The notes: a model not told the origin generated them from the sequence alone. A stretch of DNA of 64,000 bases from Branchiostoma floridae (GCF_000003815.2 NC_049992.1:1048669-1112668); one strand, 5' to 3'. Counted from the stretch's first letter, positions 41,401-46,210 are shown. Numbers and translations: made by a program.

Positions 41401-44400
41401 ATGTCAATGTTGCCGACTTTAAACTTCGTATGGACGGTTCCACAAAGTAATATAGTTTTTGTGCAGCATCTTTACGTGTGATATAAGACCCCTGCAATAC
41501 AGAATTCCAAGAATCCTACTCCAATAACATTACATAGATACAAGTCGTACAGAAACAATTTTAATAGTTTGTTACTGCGAGCCGCTTCTACTAACATACG
41601 TAGAACCTTGCAACTAATTAAAAATGAAATTCTTAACAGAAAAAAAGCAACCGATGTTCTTCCAAGTAAACTTATAGACGGGGAATCGGGTATCTGATCC
41701 AAAAGCTATAGTTGGCAAATTCAATGATTTTTTTGTAAATATTTGCCCCTCTCTGGCAAAAGAGATGGATGAAACAGATCGTTTTCCCACTTCATAACTT
41801 CAAAATTCTTACCCATCTAGAAGCTCTTTCGACGAACCTACGACAATAGAAATTACCGACAATAGGAATTACCTTCGCCAGATTGGCAAGGTTATGTTTT
41901 GAGTAGAGACATGATGTAGTGTCTCTATATGTAGGTCAACAGCATATAAGTAGAGTATCTGTGGATGGACATTCATGATATTCAGTATTTAAGTAGCGGT
42001 TGCTGAAACGAAGGTCCTGTTCGAAAACGGTTCAACTGGCGTTTTCTTCCGGCACTGCAGCGAGGCGAGTGTGTTTGTGTGTGTATGCGTACAAGACTCA
42101 AGACGTTGTGGATCGTCTTGAATGATTTTTGGTAGTTATGTGGAGGTTGGGAAAATGAAGGTCAAGTTCGATAATGGGCTAGTTACGGTATTGCAGCGGA
42201 GGTTCAAAAATCACGATTTTTGGGTAGTGGACACGTCTTTGGGCTTGGGGAAGTTGTGCAAGTTTGGGCCCCCTGGCGGCTTGTTCTAAACTGCAGTGGG
42301 TGATTATGTTTTTATGCTCTTAAATCAAGCAGATGTTGGTGGATTTGCATTTCTTTAGTATGTATATATCCTAGGTGATAATTAAAATCTTTAAATGTAT
42401 GGTATAAAAATCTGGGCTTGTTTGTTTGTGGACTATCTTCTTATGGTAGCAGAACGCAGTATTTATCCGAGCCCCCATCGTGCTGGCTCTGTAACCTATA
42501 AATAAGCTTTACCCACTTTGACGCTGGAAGTAATTTGGAATAGATATAAATGGGAATTTTCAACCGCTGTATACACACTTTCATGCAGCCCTTTAATGCT
42601 GGTAGATACTTTAGTAATACATTAATGACACCTTAAAGTCTTTGATCAAGACACTGTCCATTATTAAACCTTGATTATTTAGCGAAGTTATGAACTTTTC
42701 AAAAAAACGAACCCCCTCGTCCAGGCGAACTGAGCGCCCTGCTCTTAATACAAATTTTCCCCGAAGTTCTAGAGCCAGTAACACATATTTTAAGACACAT
42801 TGAGTAATGGAATTCGTGTCAGCAGACAACAAGAGATGTAAAGACCGCTATACACAGATGGGGATCCATGTGCTTTCACCAATTATCGTCCAATATCAAT
42901 ATTGCTGGCCTTCTGAAAAATCTTGGAAAAAGTAATTTATAAACGGATCGTGAATCATTTAGAAGTAAAGAATACTAGTATATATATTAGATTAACATCA
43001 ATATGGGCTTCGGAGAAAATACTCGACATACATACCGCTTTTACAACTTATTGACAAAATCACTACAGCCTTAGAAAATAACGAATACACAATAGAGATA
43101 TTTCTAGATCTTTCCAAGCTTTCGACACCGTAGACCACAACATACTTTTTAACACACTATTCAAATATGGCTTTACAGACTCCGATCCACTTTGGCTGGA
43201 AGACTACTTGAGTAATCGAAAACAGTTCGTAACTAATAAAGATGATATTTTTTTCCAAAAATATTAATGACTGTGCTTAGTTTCGGTTGTGTAATGACTA
43301 CTACTATTATTATAATCATTAATTATTATCATTTCTATTATCGTTATTGCTTAGATTCTTTATATTTAGTTTATAGGGAGACCCCCTGCATATATATATA
43401 TGATTAAAAATGTATGTGCATTAAACAATGTATGTGCAATAAACAAACAAAAAATATTACACAGAAATAAGGGTAAATGTATCATTATTCAATTTTGTAG
43501 AATTTTCCAACAACTTTAGAGCAATATAAACGTTTGATAACAGTCAGCATCATTTAGTAATATGGTCTACATGATGTATATATCTATGGAAAGTGTCATT
43601 CATATAATTCACCAGTGGTTTCCTTACCCTCAAAGTAGATCTTGAAAATGTCGTCAGCGTTAGGGTAAAATGTACTAAGGACGAGGTGGACAATGTTGGA
43701 AGCAGCACTGAGTTCCGCCGGAAAGTTCGGTCCTGTTAAAAATTTGCGAATGCGGAATTAGCATGTTTTGTTAAGGTAGTTAGAAAATATACACGAACTG
43801 TTAGGCTTAGTTATTGAAGAGAGCTTTTTGTGACTTATAGGTTGGCGGTCCTTTCTTATTTAATACAATTTCAAACTGTAAATGTTTAATACTGTCTTTC
43901 AGATCAGCAACAGATTATCACACAAAACTCGCCCGTTAATTCATTGAATCGGGACAGGGGCCGATACCGACTTCTGACAACCTTTGACCCGTTGCTGACG
44001 TCAAAATTCAGAAAGGTGTCTAAGCAGTGCTGAAGAAATCCAGATGACTTGTTGGTGAGTTCACTAAAATTCTGTTTTTTCGAAAAAAAGATACCAAATG
44101 AATTGGATTTGGACATCCCTTGACTTCATAATTGGAATGCCATGCAATAGTACTGAAAGACAACAATAAATACAAGTTTTTTATCTATGAAATTCGTTGA
44201 GCGATCTGGTCACCATCCTAGTGGACTGTCGGTGTTAACAAACAAAACATAACTTGCAAGGTAAAATTGAGACAAACCTACCAGTGTACATTCCCAACAA
44301 GATAGGGATGCCGAGCTCTTCATCATAGACGTCTAACCAGTTACGATTATTGTCTAAAGAAAACGTCTCTGGTGTCATCTTCACCCCCTCGCCTACGTTG

Positions 44401-46210
44401 ACCTCTATGGTCCACACACGTTGCATGTTGGCGTACTGTCCAGTATATATAGGCGAGTAAACGTAGCCAGATCTCCCGGTGATATTAGCAGTAATATAAC
44501 CTAAATATTGTGGGAAAGTTTCAATATGTTATGTAATTGTTTTCCTTGAAACTCTGACACTACATTTCACGCCGATCATTTAGTAAGTCACTAACCCAAA
44601 ATACAGCTCTTGCTCAAGACACAGACTTGGTCAGTAGCACCGAATGCACTGCCACATTTAAACCAGATGGATAGAAAAGAGGGTAACTCAATCAGTATTG
44701 GATTTGTACAACATTTCAGTGGCTGTAAAGAAATCCACCAGTAGCTTGAAACATCATGCATCTGTGTCTGTGTAATACATCCAGAATATATATCTTTATC
44801 ACTTTTTATTACCCTGAAAGCCGATATCGAAACCTTCATCAGTGTAAGACTCGTCCGTACGAAGGACCAAGTGCGCCATGTTGGATGTAGCAAGGAGTGT
44901 CCATTGGATATCTGTTCCTGTTGAAAATTTTGAGAATATGGAATTAGCATGCTCATTTTCAACCTGGTTAGAAAATATCAATTCAGACTATTGACAAAGG
45001 TTTAAAGACCGTAAACCGCCATTAAATATTTTAGTATACTACCCCTGATGCGGTGTGTAGGGCTCCGTGTACACTGAGTATAGTCTCGGCACTAAATCCT
45101 ACTCTCCAAGCAGAGGTTAGGCTCCGGCTGTTTTTTAACGTTATTTTTAGTCGTTTTTATCGGGCTTTCTATTGTCTATTTTGTATTTTATCTTGCTGTG
45201 TCCGGCCTAACCTCTGCAGGCAGTCGCAATTTTCAAAGCGCCATAAACCTAATCACTTCAGCAGATTATAGCCGTTTACCACGGACGTGCGAAGTGCGCG
45301 CTGCCTTTCAAAGGGTTTCCGTCCCCCCGCTGTGCCAGTGTTTCCGGTCGTGGTCTCGAAGCCTCTGTCAGAATTCCATTACAAATTTCGTTGCTGTGAA
45401 GCTTGTGCCACATACTGTATAATCTATTTAATCTCACGCACGGTTAGAAATTATAGCGTTTTGGGGGAAAATGGAGTAGCTCACGGAACCGATGTGAAAT
45501 AGGCGCTAATTCTCAGTCGTATGTGTTAAAAATTGAAAGAAAATTATCAGTAGCAAGGGCCCTCACCTTCCCCTGAAAATAAGACTCGGCAGTTTACAGG
45601 CTTAAAGTCCGATTAATACATGAATAGAAATAACAGACACGCCGGCGTTGCATATGGTTCTGAATCTGAATAATAAACAAGCGTACCTAAGCGGTAACTT
45701 CAAAACACGCTTGACAAAGAATAAAACAAAGACAAGCCTACCGGTGTACGATCCTAACCAGGTGCGGTTGTGTTGCCCACCCATGTAGACGTCCAGCCAG
45801 TCATGACCTTCTTGTAAAGCAAACCACCTTGGTGTGAACCCCACCCATTCCCCGGCGTTGACTTCTATGGTCCATGTACAGTGCAGGTTGTTGCCGTAAT
45901 TTCGAGGAAAGTTGGGAGAAGTAACGAAGATGATGCTCGAAGAATTACCCTTAATATAAGCACCACAGCCACCTGAAAATTGTAGGGAAATTTTAAGATA
46001 TTTGTATGATTGCTCTCATACCAACTCTGAATCGAGTCTGAAGGCACTACAGATACCGCCCATTGTTTTAGCAAGTCGTCAAATCAAACATACTTCTTAC
46101 TCAAGAAAGACAAAGGTTGATAAAATCACTTTACCGTGCTCTTGAGCGATAGCTGTCAAGTGGTGTAGCATCCATGTTGTCACAAGAATGAGTTTCAGAC
46201 ACCAGACCAT
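599..46210 (-). CDS. Gene 1: secreted or surface mosaic protein, CUB-CUB-CCP-CUB-CUB-tectonin-LDLa (3' end outside window)
   Basis: Twenty-two exons on the minus strand, each with AG/GT borders, join into one open frame of 3661 nt (about 1220 codons) that ends in phase 1 at 599, so the gene continues past position 1. Approximate residues: signal peptide 1-22, CUB1 26-137, CUB2 138-245, sushi 246-311, CUB3 312-442, CUB4 443-567, six tectonin repeats 568-889, LDLa modules 890-1220. CUB, sushi and LDLa modules bind proteins, Ca2+ or lipoproteins outside the cell; tectonin propellers occur in lectins such as tachylectin-1 and fish egg lectin. A secreted or surface recognition role is therefore plausible but inferred. 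Nearly every intron is phase 1, the usual sign of exon shuffling. I know no standard gene with this order, so no symbol is given. More LDLa exons could lie in the N-gap at 24906-25667. Confidence 0.8.
1367..1555 (-). CDS. Gene 1 exon 21: atypical LDLa-like module 6
   Basis: Phase 1-1 exon of 63 codons, longer than the other modules. It reads YCGEFGISLYRQMQDDVW, then DGCLWNDRICDGDLDYMG and VHDETDC. The end resembles an LDLa Ca2+ box (CDG...DE.DC), but only four cysteines are present and the first half is a long spacer. Donor GTTCCT is weak. It may be a decayed or specialised module. Confidence 0.6.
1730..1861 (-). CDS. Gene 1 exon 20: LDL-receptor class A module 5
   Basis: Phase 1-1 exon of 44 codons: LCESIGYWPCRSALPPFPRC, then RCDGWVDCSDHSDEIGC. 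Clear LDLa with six cysteines, CTGCAG acceptor, GTAACG donor. It contains no methionine, so a scan for ATG-started frames misses it. Confidence 0.85.
2416..2478. repeat. (TTTC)n microsatellite at the 3' side of a LINE
   Basis: Imperfect TTTC run. A second, purer TTTC run lies at 8329-8388, and the LINE occupies the space between them. Confidence 0.95.
2522..3808 (-). pseudogene. LINE ORF2, thumb and C-terminal region
   Basis: Frameshifted pieces: ICLLASTRTGLEKLIGAL, then MMHGCELWYPTNTDLLKLER, LRLTLKAMM-type region and finally CDRMTQDIVGHLVAECSTF, a C-H-C motif typical of LINE C-termini. Confidence 0.7.
3809..4153 (+). mobile_element. 5'-truncated LINE 3' end nested in the RT domain
   Basis: Plus-strand C-terminal coding tail CPFCPELIEDEYHFIVVCPK, a short 3' UTR and the end GCAATAAAGCTATC. 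The same 3' end is present at 62585-62632. The borders are exact: removing it rejoins ADD and ICLL of the host element, with only about 2 bp (AT) repeated. Confidence 0.8.
4154..4880 (-). pseudogene. LINE ORF2, reverse transcriptase fingers and palm
   Basis: RT signatures in order: FKKGIKIPLLKQG, HRGITLLNVMAKI, motif A FLDTKKAYDTVW, motif B RGVNQGGVLS and motif C ALADD. The reading frame stops at the nested insertion right after ADD (4153). It resumes on the other side of that insertion as ICLLASTRTG. Confidence 0.85.
4845..6500 (-). CDS. LINE ORF2, endonuclease and linker portion
   Basis: APE-type endonuclease: start SIGCYNSRGL, glutamate in ISEHW, FMGDFNADVG, and the catalytic SDHKPV. A long charged linker follows to about 4880. 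The frame then breaks because TACTCACAGAGA is duplicated around 4860-4885, cutting the endonuclease off from the reverse transcriptase. Confidence 0.85.
   Translation of the reverse strand: MAPWNSLQKMVVWKKVQGQGRERHRGGESKSQATRDPDTAMKAGHDKERELSIGCYNSRGLSTAIPFITKHLPQTDIIAISEHWLFPEALSTLSNILHSHRGFGRADERLKKHTLGPWKRGQGGVALLWRKSLDYAVHKLEAGNDRVIGIRLRLVGGQRLFIFAVYLPHAGEKVDEYRQHVDMLRDLYRKYENEGTVIFMGDFNADVGEQGGPRGKGSPSRNGSELAEILSELEMTSLNLSHICTGPVETFETKNTKHKSTIDHIIVPGEIVAEVISCKIMEGDVLNMSDHKPVIAILKNKPKEWKESNPTEKLDWERAGDRLLVNTYEENVQRKLEGMETLTQRSTVAIEKELIALTRVLRSTAAEVIPAKEIRKQQRPYWSQTLVDTHKEEIDLWLQWKEAGKPREKDNHLYKKYKESKARFRAELRRAKLLQEEQENEELAKLAETDDKTFWKRIRCRKGEIGRPQAVRLGDQFLTDPKEVREAWASHFETLGNEQEEESKWFDESHQKVITAEVTEMEKESHNNLEGILEEPFLLTEIITHREQGWR
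6800..7177 (-). pseudogene. LINE ORF1 continuation (frameshifted)
   Basis: An acidic then basic stretch (ERRRIRRKRFF) of 125 codons ending DPQRYNKQI. A further open piece in another frame at about 6377-6780 (with QRKGVQLSFVRL) suggests that ORF1 originally reached ORF2 and has since picked up frameshifts. Confidence 0.45.
7357..8274 (-). CDS. LINE ORF1, coiled-coil protein (N-terminal part)
   Basis: 305 codons starting MFPTSSQTQTF. From about residue 30 to 200 it is rich in heptad-like E/K/L/Q, strongly suggesting a coiled coil. The ORF1 of LINEs is usually an RNA-binding, trimer-forming chaperone. No zinc knuckle or RRM could be recognised. The next piece (7177-6800) seems to continue the protein in another frame. 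Confidence 0.65.
   Translation of the reverse strand: MFPTSSQTQTFQSPTLTRSRTLSTIDEEGDHDQDVVIRILAENAKLRDQLKYELKETNERLTKMEDITKRQDKARADIADECDRQIQSIQFELADNKDAQSKQQEDIDSLKGKLKRIETNQVKMNTSMASYMKRIHSLETEIQACIRKTIQDKDATAEHSKLAAYVQNLGHTVEERIKEQECALSNTHSTVRELRDRLGHLEGARTADLRKRQSPDKERNKKLETSNSKAVGPVTGANRLPNRNTGSEMQMESYATVCKGNWAQESEISSFLRKARHDSTSRDQDRMRQLEDNNNPEHNLKTLST
8329..8388. repeat. (TTTC)n microsatellite at the 5' side of the LINE
   Basis: About 14 TTTC units directly upstream of the LINE leader. Confidence 0.95.
8514..8657 (-). CDS. Gene 1 exon 19: LDL-receptor class A module 4
   Basis: Phase 1-1 exon of 48 codons: CSLHGLFGDTAFWKC, then GCIKGEFLCNGVPECGDGSD and EENC: six cysteines and the DGSDE box. 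The GGATAG acceptor is weak and was chosen because it gives the phase 1-1 length. The frame stays open further upstream to a TGA at about 8700. Confidence 0.8.
8750..9492 (-). mobile_element. Penelope-like element fragment with GIY-YIG endonuclease, flanked by inverted repeats
   Basis: On the minus strand, 9240-8875 encodes GIY-YIG-type pieces: GVVYHILY, TERLLKTWFLEHRRRSS, VSQNTYIESPGHSLTLDK and YLRALRTSLNRDG, with one frameshift. This matches the C-terminal endonuclease of Penelope-like retroelements. The segment is bounded by about 80 bp in inverted orientation (8750-8833 against 9410-9492), recalling the inverted terminal repeats of that class. No reverse transcriptase remains. Confidence 0.6.
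9633..9776 (-). CDS. Gene 1 exon 18: LDL-receptor class A module 3
   Basis: Phase 1-1 exon of 48 codons: CIKYCERDLFLLRDMVQC, then GCIKITNVCDGKSDCLDGSD and EVKC. Typical Ca2+ site (DGSDE). TTGCAG acceptor about 14 bases from a large fold-back element; donor GTGGGA. Confidence 0.85.
9790..14283. mobile_element. Large fold-back repeat region with internal tandem repeats
   Basis: The end motif AAAGGCCGACATTT occurs in plus orientation at about 9803, 10864 and 12441 and inverted at 14256-14270. Two arms are inverted copies: roughly 10860-11790 against 13385-14275, both including the stretch with CCAATCA, ATGTGCACATGCATG and AGTCAAAAACC. The arms contain repeats of about 115-128 bp (ACTCTTCCA...GACCAGTCC). 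The centre and left part consist of degenerate units of about 170 bp with CCAAAAATATACATTTTTGG. No coding capacity is visible. Confidence 0.65.
14388..14645. repeat. 36-bp minisatellite, array 1 (about 7 copies)
   Basis: Unit ACCATACCGGGACAGTCCCG followed by CCCGTGTAGAACTGA and one more base. Same unit as the array at 18212-18475, 3.8 kb away. On the minus strand every unit carries CGGTATGG, a donor-like motif, and the 12-codon frame is open (VQFYT.GTVP). No exon is recognisable beside this copy. Confidence 0.9.
15118..15690. repeat. Degenerate repeats rich in ACGGAT / ATCCGT
   Basis: Two related blocks (about 15160-15390 and 15520-15690) share CGGATGCTGACGGAT, CATCCG.AACGCATT and TACTTACTTCGTG.CGGATG. 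Non-coding, in the intron between exons 17 and 18. Confidence 0.75.
15886..15968. repeat. Perfect 27-bp-stem hairpin
   Basis: Left arm 15886-15912 and right arm 15942-15968 are exact reverse complements (CAAGATTACCAACAATGCAC... and its complement), with a 29-nt loop that can pair further. It lies between TTCTGCATTCGT and TTTTGCATCCGT, so it may be a small MITE or a small-RNA precursor. Confidence 0.9.
17650..18075. repeat. 83-bp tandem repeat, 5 copies
   Basis: The motif CTTCGCATCCG recurs at 17710, 17793, 17876, 17949 and 18032 within units of 73-83 bp that also share GAGGAAAATCCTATAAAAA or a variant. Confidence 0.9.
18212..18475. repeat. 36-bp minisatellite, array 2, spanning the donor of exon 17
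   Basis: About seven copies of the same 36-bp unit as at 14388-14645. Read on the minus strand, the first unit contains the end of exon 17 (GGGACTGTTTCG) and its GTATGG donor. Later copies repeat GGGACTGTCCCGGTATGG. The copy nearest the exon changed GGTATGG to GATATAG. Confidence 0.95.
18460..18588 (-). CDS. Gene 1 exon 17: LDL-receptor class A module 2
   Basis: Phase 1-1 exon of 43 codons: GCPEKHRRVCTGDAGCYSPS, then RVCDGEWNCMEDKEDERDC. TTCCAG acceptor; the donor GTATGG is the first member of the 36-bp array at 18212-18475, so the junction lies inside a minisatellite. The second array copy has lost the GT and puts an in-frame TAG there, which closes read-through. Confidence 0.8.
18770..19165 (+). 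mobile_element. LINE 3' end fragment
   Basis: Plus-strand REIYRRSLAYSDSLIWNRLT resembles the last residues of many LINE ORF2 proteins. It is followed by a 3' UTR ending AATAAAGAATAGTTC. Confidence 0.45.
20701..21907. mobile_element. 1.2-kb fold-back element with 6-bp target duplication
   Basis: Arms of about 520 bp (20701-21222 and 21384-21907) are near-identical inverted repeats starting CACCCCGACC and ending GGTCGGGGTG, around a spacer of about 160 bp. It is flanked by GACCAC (20695-20700 and 21908-21913). The host sequence without insertion is recognisable from the related copy at 22467-22500 (CAAAAATCATGACCACAGC). Each arm keeps a 78-codon frame beginning MESAA, on opposite strands. Confidence 0.85.
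22100..22990. repeat. Dispersed repeat family copies (intron of gene 1)
   Basis: Motifs shared by many stretches in the window: CATTAATTATGCAAAT, ATTCTTGAGTTAT, CCGCTAGGGGGACC or variant, CAAAAATCATGACCACAGC. Related copies are at 20560-20700, 30041-31075, 38300-38800, 41100-41300, 41905-42450, 47695-48800, 50095-50470 and 62755-62990. No coding capacity seen. Confidence 0.75.
23360..23711 (-). pseudogene. LINE endonuclease C-terminal fragment (inverted against its RT)
   Basis: Minus-strand ILASWMHPRSKHWNLINYAI and CWTDHRLIITKLNIR: the end of an APE-type endonuclease, its last catalytic motif being TDHRL. It continues to about 23360 as KLRDKLEAVSLDDQNIETGW. Confidence 0.75.
23712..24905 (+). 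pseudogene. LINE reverse transcriptase fragment
   Basis: Plus strand: LLPESQCGFRKDRGT, motif A YVDLTKAFDSV, motif B NGAKQGCILA, motif C FFADVDDCAL, then STKKTEVLH, TYLGSTL and LLYACETWTVYRRHAKRL. Several frameshifts and one stop. It runs into the N-gap; the zinc-finger tail at 25893-26165 is probably the same copy. Confidence 0.85.
24906..25667. other. Assembly gap (762 N)
   Basis: Run of N. It interrupts a LINE and could hide LDLa exons of gene 1. Confidence 1.
25893..26165 (+). pseudogene. LINE ORF2 C-terminus with C2H2 zinc finger
   Basis: KASLKAFDIKTDSWEHLASD, RPQWRHAVHEG and CPHCNRQFGAKIGLCSHLRT followed by H: the usual end of a LINE ORF2 whose RT lies left of the gap. The sequence just upstream (25668-25890) does not match it. 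Confidence 0.75.
26368..26493 (-). CDS. Gene 1 exon 16: LDL-receptor class A module 1
   Basis: Phase 1-1 exon of 42 codons: LCAKDEIICPHSGKCIPECS, then VCDGIVDCGDDDDADERNC. It has the Ca2+-binding acidic box, with one extra cysteine in CIPEC and another just after the box. Acceptor ATCAG, donor GTACGA. Confidence 0.8.
26796..27292 (+). mobile_element. LINE 3' end fragment with poly(A)
   Basis: QERAIQRVQQRALRMISRAG, then LPSLQSRREDAAVRL is a LINE ORF2 C-terminus. The 3' UTR ends AATCAATAAAGGAAATAAAATTGG and an A tract. It sits between exons 16 and 15 of gene 1, against the gene's orientation. Confidence 0.7.
27506..27817 (-). CDS. Gene 1 exon 15: tectonin repeats 5 and 6
   Basis: Phase 1-1 exon of 104 codons with two blades: YDWESVGGCFASVSVGSAG, VWAVDDVGSVYHRSG, then EEWVHVPGINLRQVAVGDG, VWGVDSNNRVFANV. 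This completes six repeats, the number reported for tachylectin-1, so a closed propeller is plausible. CACAG acceptor and GTAACA donor. Confidence 0.85.
28238..28390 (-). CDS. Gene 1 exon 14: tectonin repeat 4
   Basis: Phase 1-1 exon of 51 codons: VRWSTVGAANMKEISVSSVT, then GQLWAVERSGKVWRAPF. Good tectonin match; CCGCAG acceptor, GTAACA donor. Confidence 0.8.
28532..28594. repeat. 21-bp repeat across the donor of exon 13
   Basis: Minus strand ATGCAAGAACAGACCGTAG, ATGCAAGGACAGACCATAG and ATGAAAGGTACCGAACTATT are successive 21-bp copies. Only the last one contains the GT used as donor. Confidence 0.7.
28545..28765 (-). CDS. Gene 1 exon 13: divergent tectonin repeat 3
   Basis: Phase 2 to 1 exon of 221 bp after a long pyrimidine tract. 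VRWQTVHIDI and IHSGKNSVWVIGSEYQL keep the blade skeleton, with an insertion between the strands. Its end is a 21-bp repeat (MQEQTVV, MQGQTIV, then MKG at the donor), so the exon border itself is repeated. It is the least typical of the six repeats. Confidence 0.6.
29064..29181 (-). CDS. Gene 1 exon 12: tectonin repeat 2
   Basis: GTGWEVVNGTERFLQISVG, then HAGVWAVYNHSILMYRVGTY: a clear tectonin blade with the W..V...L..ISVG...VWAV pattern. CTGTAG acceptor; phase 2 donor GTAGGT (one of the few non-phase-1 introns), which agrees with exon 13. Confidence 0.8.
29598..29905. repeat. 34-bp minisatellite at the donor of exon 11 (about 9 copies)
   Basis: On the minus strand the unit is 29 bases of exon end (CACGGGTATCACCAAAACAG, then CTCCACAAG) plus the intron bases GTAAG or GTACG. 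Starts are spaced exactly 34 bp (for example 29606 and 29640). Each unit therefore repeats a usable 5' splice site. The exon frame stays open through the whole array. Confidence 0.95.
29872..30033 (-). CDS. Gene 1 exon 11: tectonin repeat 1
   Basis: SDWLLVSGRIRQISVN, NQVWVLDDVGRPLRRTG is a tectonin blade. Two donors keep phase 1: a weak one after 29896 (GTATCA) and a strong one after 29872 (CAAG then GTAAGC). I chose 29872 because joining it to exon 12 gives RRTGITKTAPQGTGW, which matches the usual tectonin linker (RTGI...P.GT.W). The last 29 exon bases plus GTAAG form the unit of the 34-bp array that follows. The acceptor (ATATAG) lies beside a dispersed repeat. Confidence 0.75.
30041..31075. 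repeat. Dispersed repeat, about 1 kb, beside exon 11
   Basis: Inverted copy of 47695-48800: ACCTCCATGAAA.A..TTAGAGCTTT at one end, then shared stretches (CATTAATTATGCAAAT, GCCCCTGCAGTTCC, GACCATAGCATGTTC, CCGCTAGGGGGACC). The end lies about 7 bp upstream of the exon 11 acceptor. Confidence 0.75.
31141..31265. repeat. (TAGA)n-type microsatellite
   Basis: Imperfect GATA/TAGA run immediately downstream of exon 10. A poly(C)-(CA)n run also occurs at 31816-31842. Confidence 0.9.
31296..31670 (-). CDS. Gene 1 exon 10: CUB4 in a single exon
   Basis: Phase 1-1 exon of 125 codons. SSMNYPHYPYHNHVYQQWSI, then HCRNDYVQV, SWCGTC and GFSARYEAV trace a complete CUB domain. The first cysteine pair is gone, the second pair remains, and SWCGTC adds an extra cysteine. 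Donor GTATGT at 31295. CUB1-3 are split by introns and this one is not, so it probably has another origin. Confidence 0.85.
32011..32169 (-). CDS. Gene 1 exon 9: CUB3, last part
   Basis: Phase 1-1 exon of 53 codons. FYQTFCGRSPPP supplies the fourth cysteine, and IHFHSDG...AIGFNIHYY is the standard CUB C-terminal signature. CUB3 is the only one of the four with all four canonical cysteines. The intron before it holds the nested transposons of 32.4-34.6 kb. Confidence 0.85.
32626..34283. mobile_element. TTAA-flanked (piggyBac-type) non-autonomous element
   Basis: TTAA at 32622-32625 and 34284-34287, with short inverted ends CCCTCAA and TTGAGGG. Inside each end is a mark like GGGGTCCAAACGGACCCC. 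No transposase frame. It shares internal sequence (TGAACGGCTA.TGCTA.AG.TAC) with the element at 36598-37958. Confidence 0.75.
33392..33900 (+). mobile_element. 5'-truncated LINE with 13-bp target duplication
   Basis: Flanked by AAAATCCAAGATG at 33379-33391 and 33901-33913. Coding end ETIYHYLFDCPLFDKHR to DLTQRF and stop at about 33626, a 3' UTR of about 230 bp and an AATAAATAAA tail. It is inserted in the TTAA element. Confidence 0.9.
34561..35820. other. Intron of gene 1, nothing recognised
   Basis: Between exons 9 and 8. A poly(C) run at 34867-34885 and a short palindrome (ACTCTCCTCCGGAGTG) near 35596 also present near 32378 are the only features seen. Confidence 0.5.
35901..36019 (-). CDS. 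Gene 1 exon 8: CUB3, middle part
   Basis: Phase 2 to 1 exon of 119 bp, TTCTAG acceptor and GTAAGT donor. It reads SWTIVADPGKVVVVEF, then EARCRHDFLQIQD, with the third CUB cysteine just before the acidic strand. Confidence 0.8.
36322..36436 (-). CDS. Gene 1 exon 7: CUB3, first part
   Basis: Starts in phase 1 and ends in phase 2 (donor GTACAA). It carries AHACVATGGRYLYEEEGEI and QNNLNC, the first two CUB cysteines. The split codon joins exactly to exon 8, giving LNCSWTI. Confidence 0.8.
36598..37958. mobile_element. Second TTAA-type non-autonomous element
   Basis: Ends CCCTATTCAGAC and GTCTGAATAGGG are inverted repeats. TTAA is intact on the left (36594-36597) and altered on the right (TAAT). 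Internal similarity to 32626-34283. It fills most of the intron between exons 6 and 7. Confidence 0.65.
37970..38167 (-). CDS. Gene 1 exon 6: sushi / CCP domain
   Basis: Canonical complement-control module: DPCPDPGTPDNGYR, then VSFGCNDGYVLLG, RLTC, a tryptophan in DWDF and NPSCE, giving four cysteines in the usual spacing. I chose the CGTTAG acceptor at 38168 because it gives a phase 1-1 exon of 66 codons. The nearer TTTAG acceptor would break the frame with exon 5. The donor (GTAGGA) is 11 bp from the end of a TTAA-type element. Confidence 0.85.
38800..41100. other. Intron of gene 1 without recognised features
   Basis: AT-rich, with short stretches of the dispersed repeat family (for example 39440-39660). 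No exon with matching phase or domain was found. Confidence 0.5.
41480..43450 (+). pseudogene. Decayed LINE, interrupted by a dispersed repeat
   Basis: Left part: RTLQLIKNEILNRKKATDVL, then a frameshifted pre-RT region to 41900. Right part (42600-43260): TNYRPISIL, EKVIYKRIVNHLE, AFDTVDHNILFNTLFKYGF, LSNRKQFV. The dispersed repeat occupies about 41905-42580. A 3' tail with AATAAAC follows at 43440. Confidence 0.75.
43628..43732 (-). CDS. Gene 1 exon 5: CUB2, second half
   Basis: Phase 1-1 exon, 35 codons, the same length as exon 3 and with the matching strand SNIVHLVLST followed by NADDIFKIYFEG. AACAG acceptor, GTAAGG donor. No cysteines. Confidence 0.7.
44282..44500 (-). CDS. Gene 1 exon 4: CUB2, first half (cysteine-free)
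   Basis: Phase 1-1 exon of 73 codons with a GTAGGT donor. It is built like exon 2: VYSPIYTGQYANMQRVWTIE, then NWLDVYDEE and LLGMYTG. Both usual cysteines are replaced (the LHCTW position reads QRVW). Exons 2-3 and 4-5 look like a tandem duplication of a two-exon CUB module. Confidence 0.75.
44813..44917 (-). CDS. Gene 1 exon 3: CUB1, second half
   Basis: Phase 1-1 exon of 35 codons, AACAG acceptor and GTAATA donor. Motifs SNMAHLVLRTDES and DEGFDIGFQG match the end of a CUB fold (the SD...GF.I.Y region). The cysteine pair common in this half is missing. Confidence 0.75.
45100..45225. repeat. Short inverted-repeat (MITE-like) segment
   Basis: GCAGAGGTTAGGC at about 45110 and GCCTAACCTCTGC at about 45208 are inverted around a T-rich core, in the intron between exons 2 and 3. 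Confidence 0.6.
45742..45972 (-). CDS. Gene 1 exon 2: CUB1, first half
   Basis: Phase 1-1 exon of 77 codons, TTCAG acceptor and GTAGGC donor. It opens with GCGAYIKG, holds the CUB signature SPNFPRNYGNNLHCTWTIEV and the WLDVYMGG strand, so the first two CUB cysteines are present. The second half is in the next exon. Confidence 0.85.
46135..46210 (-). CDS. Gene 1 exon 1: start codon and signal peptide
   Basis: ATG at 46210 sits in a good start context (GCC before ATG, G after). The first 22 codons read MVWCLKLILVTTWMLHHLTA followed by IA: a short hydrophobic stretch of signal-peptide type. After that come QEH and a GTAAAG donor at 46134. The exon ends in phase 1, matching exon 2. No TATA box is evident upstream; the sequence from about 46255 upwards belongs to a duplicated block. 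Confidence 0.75.
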
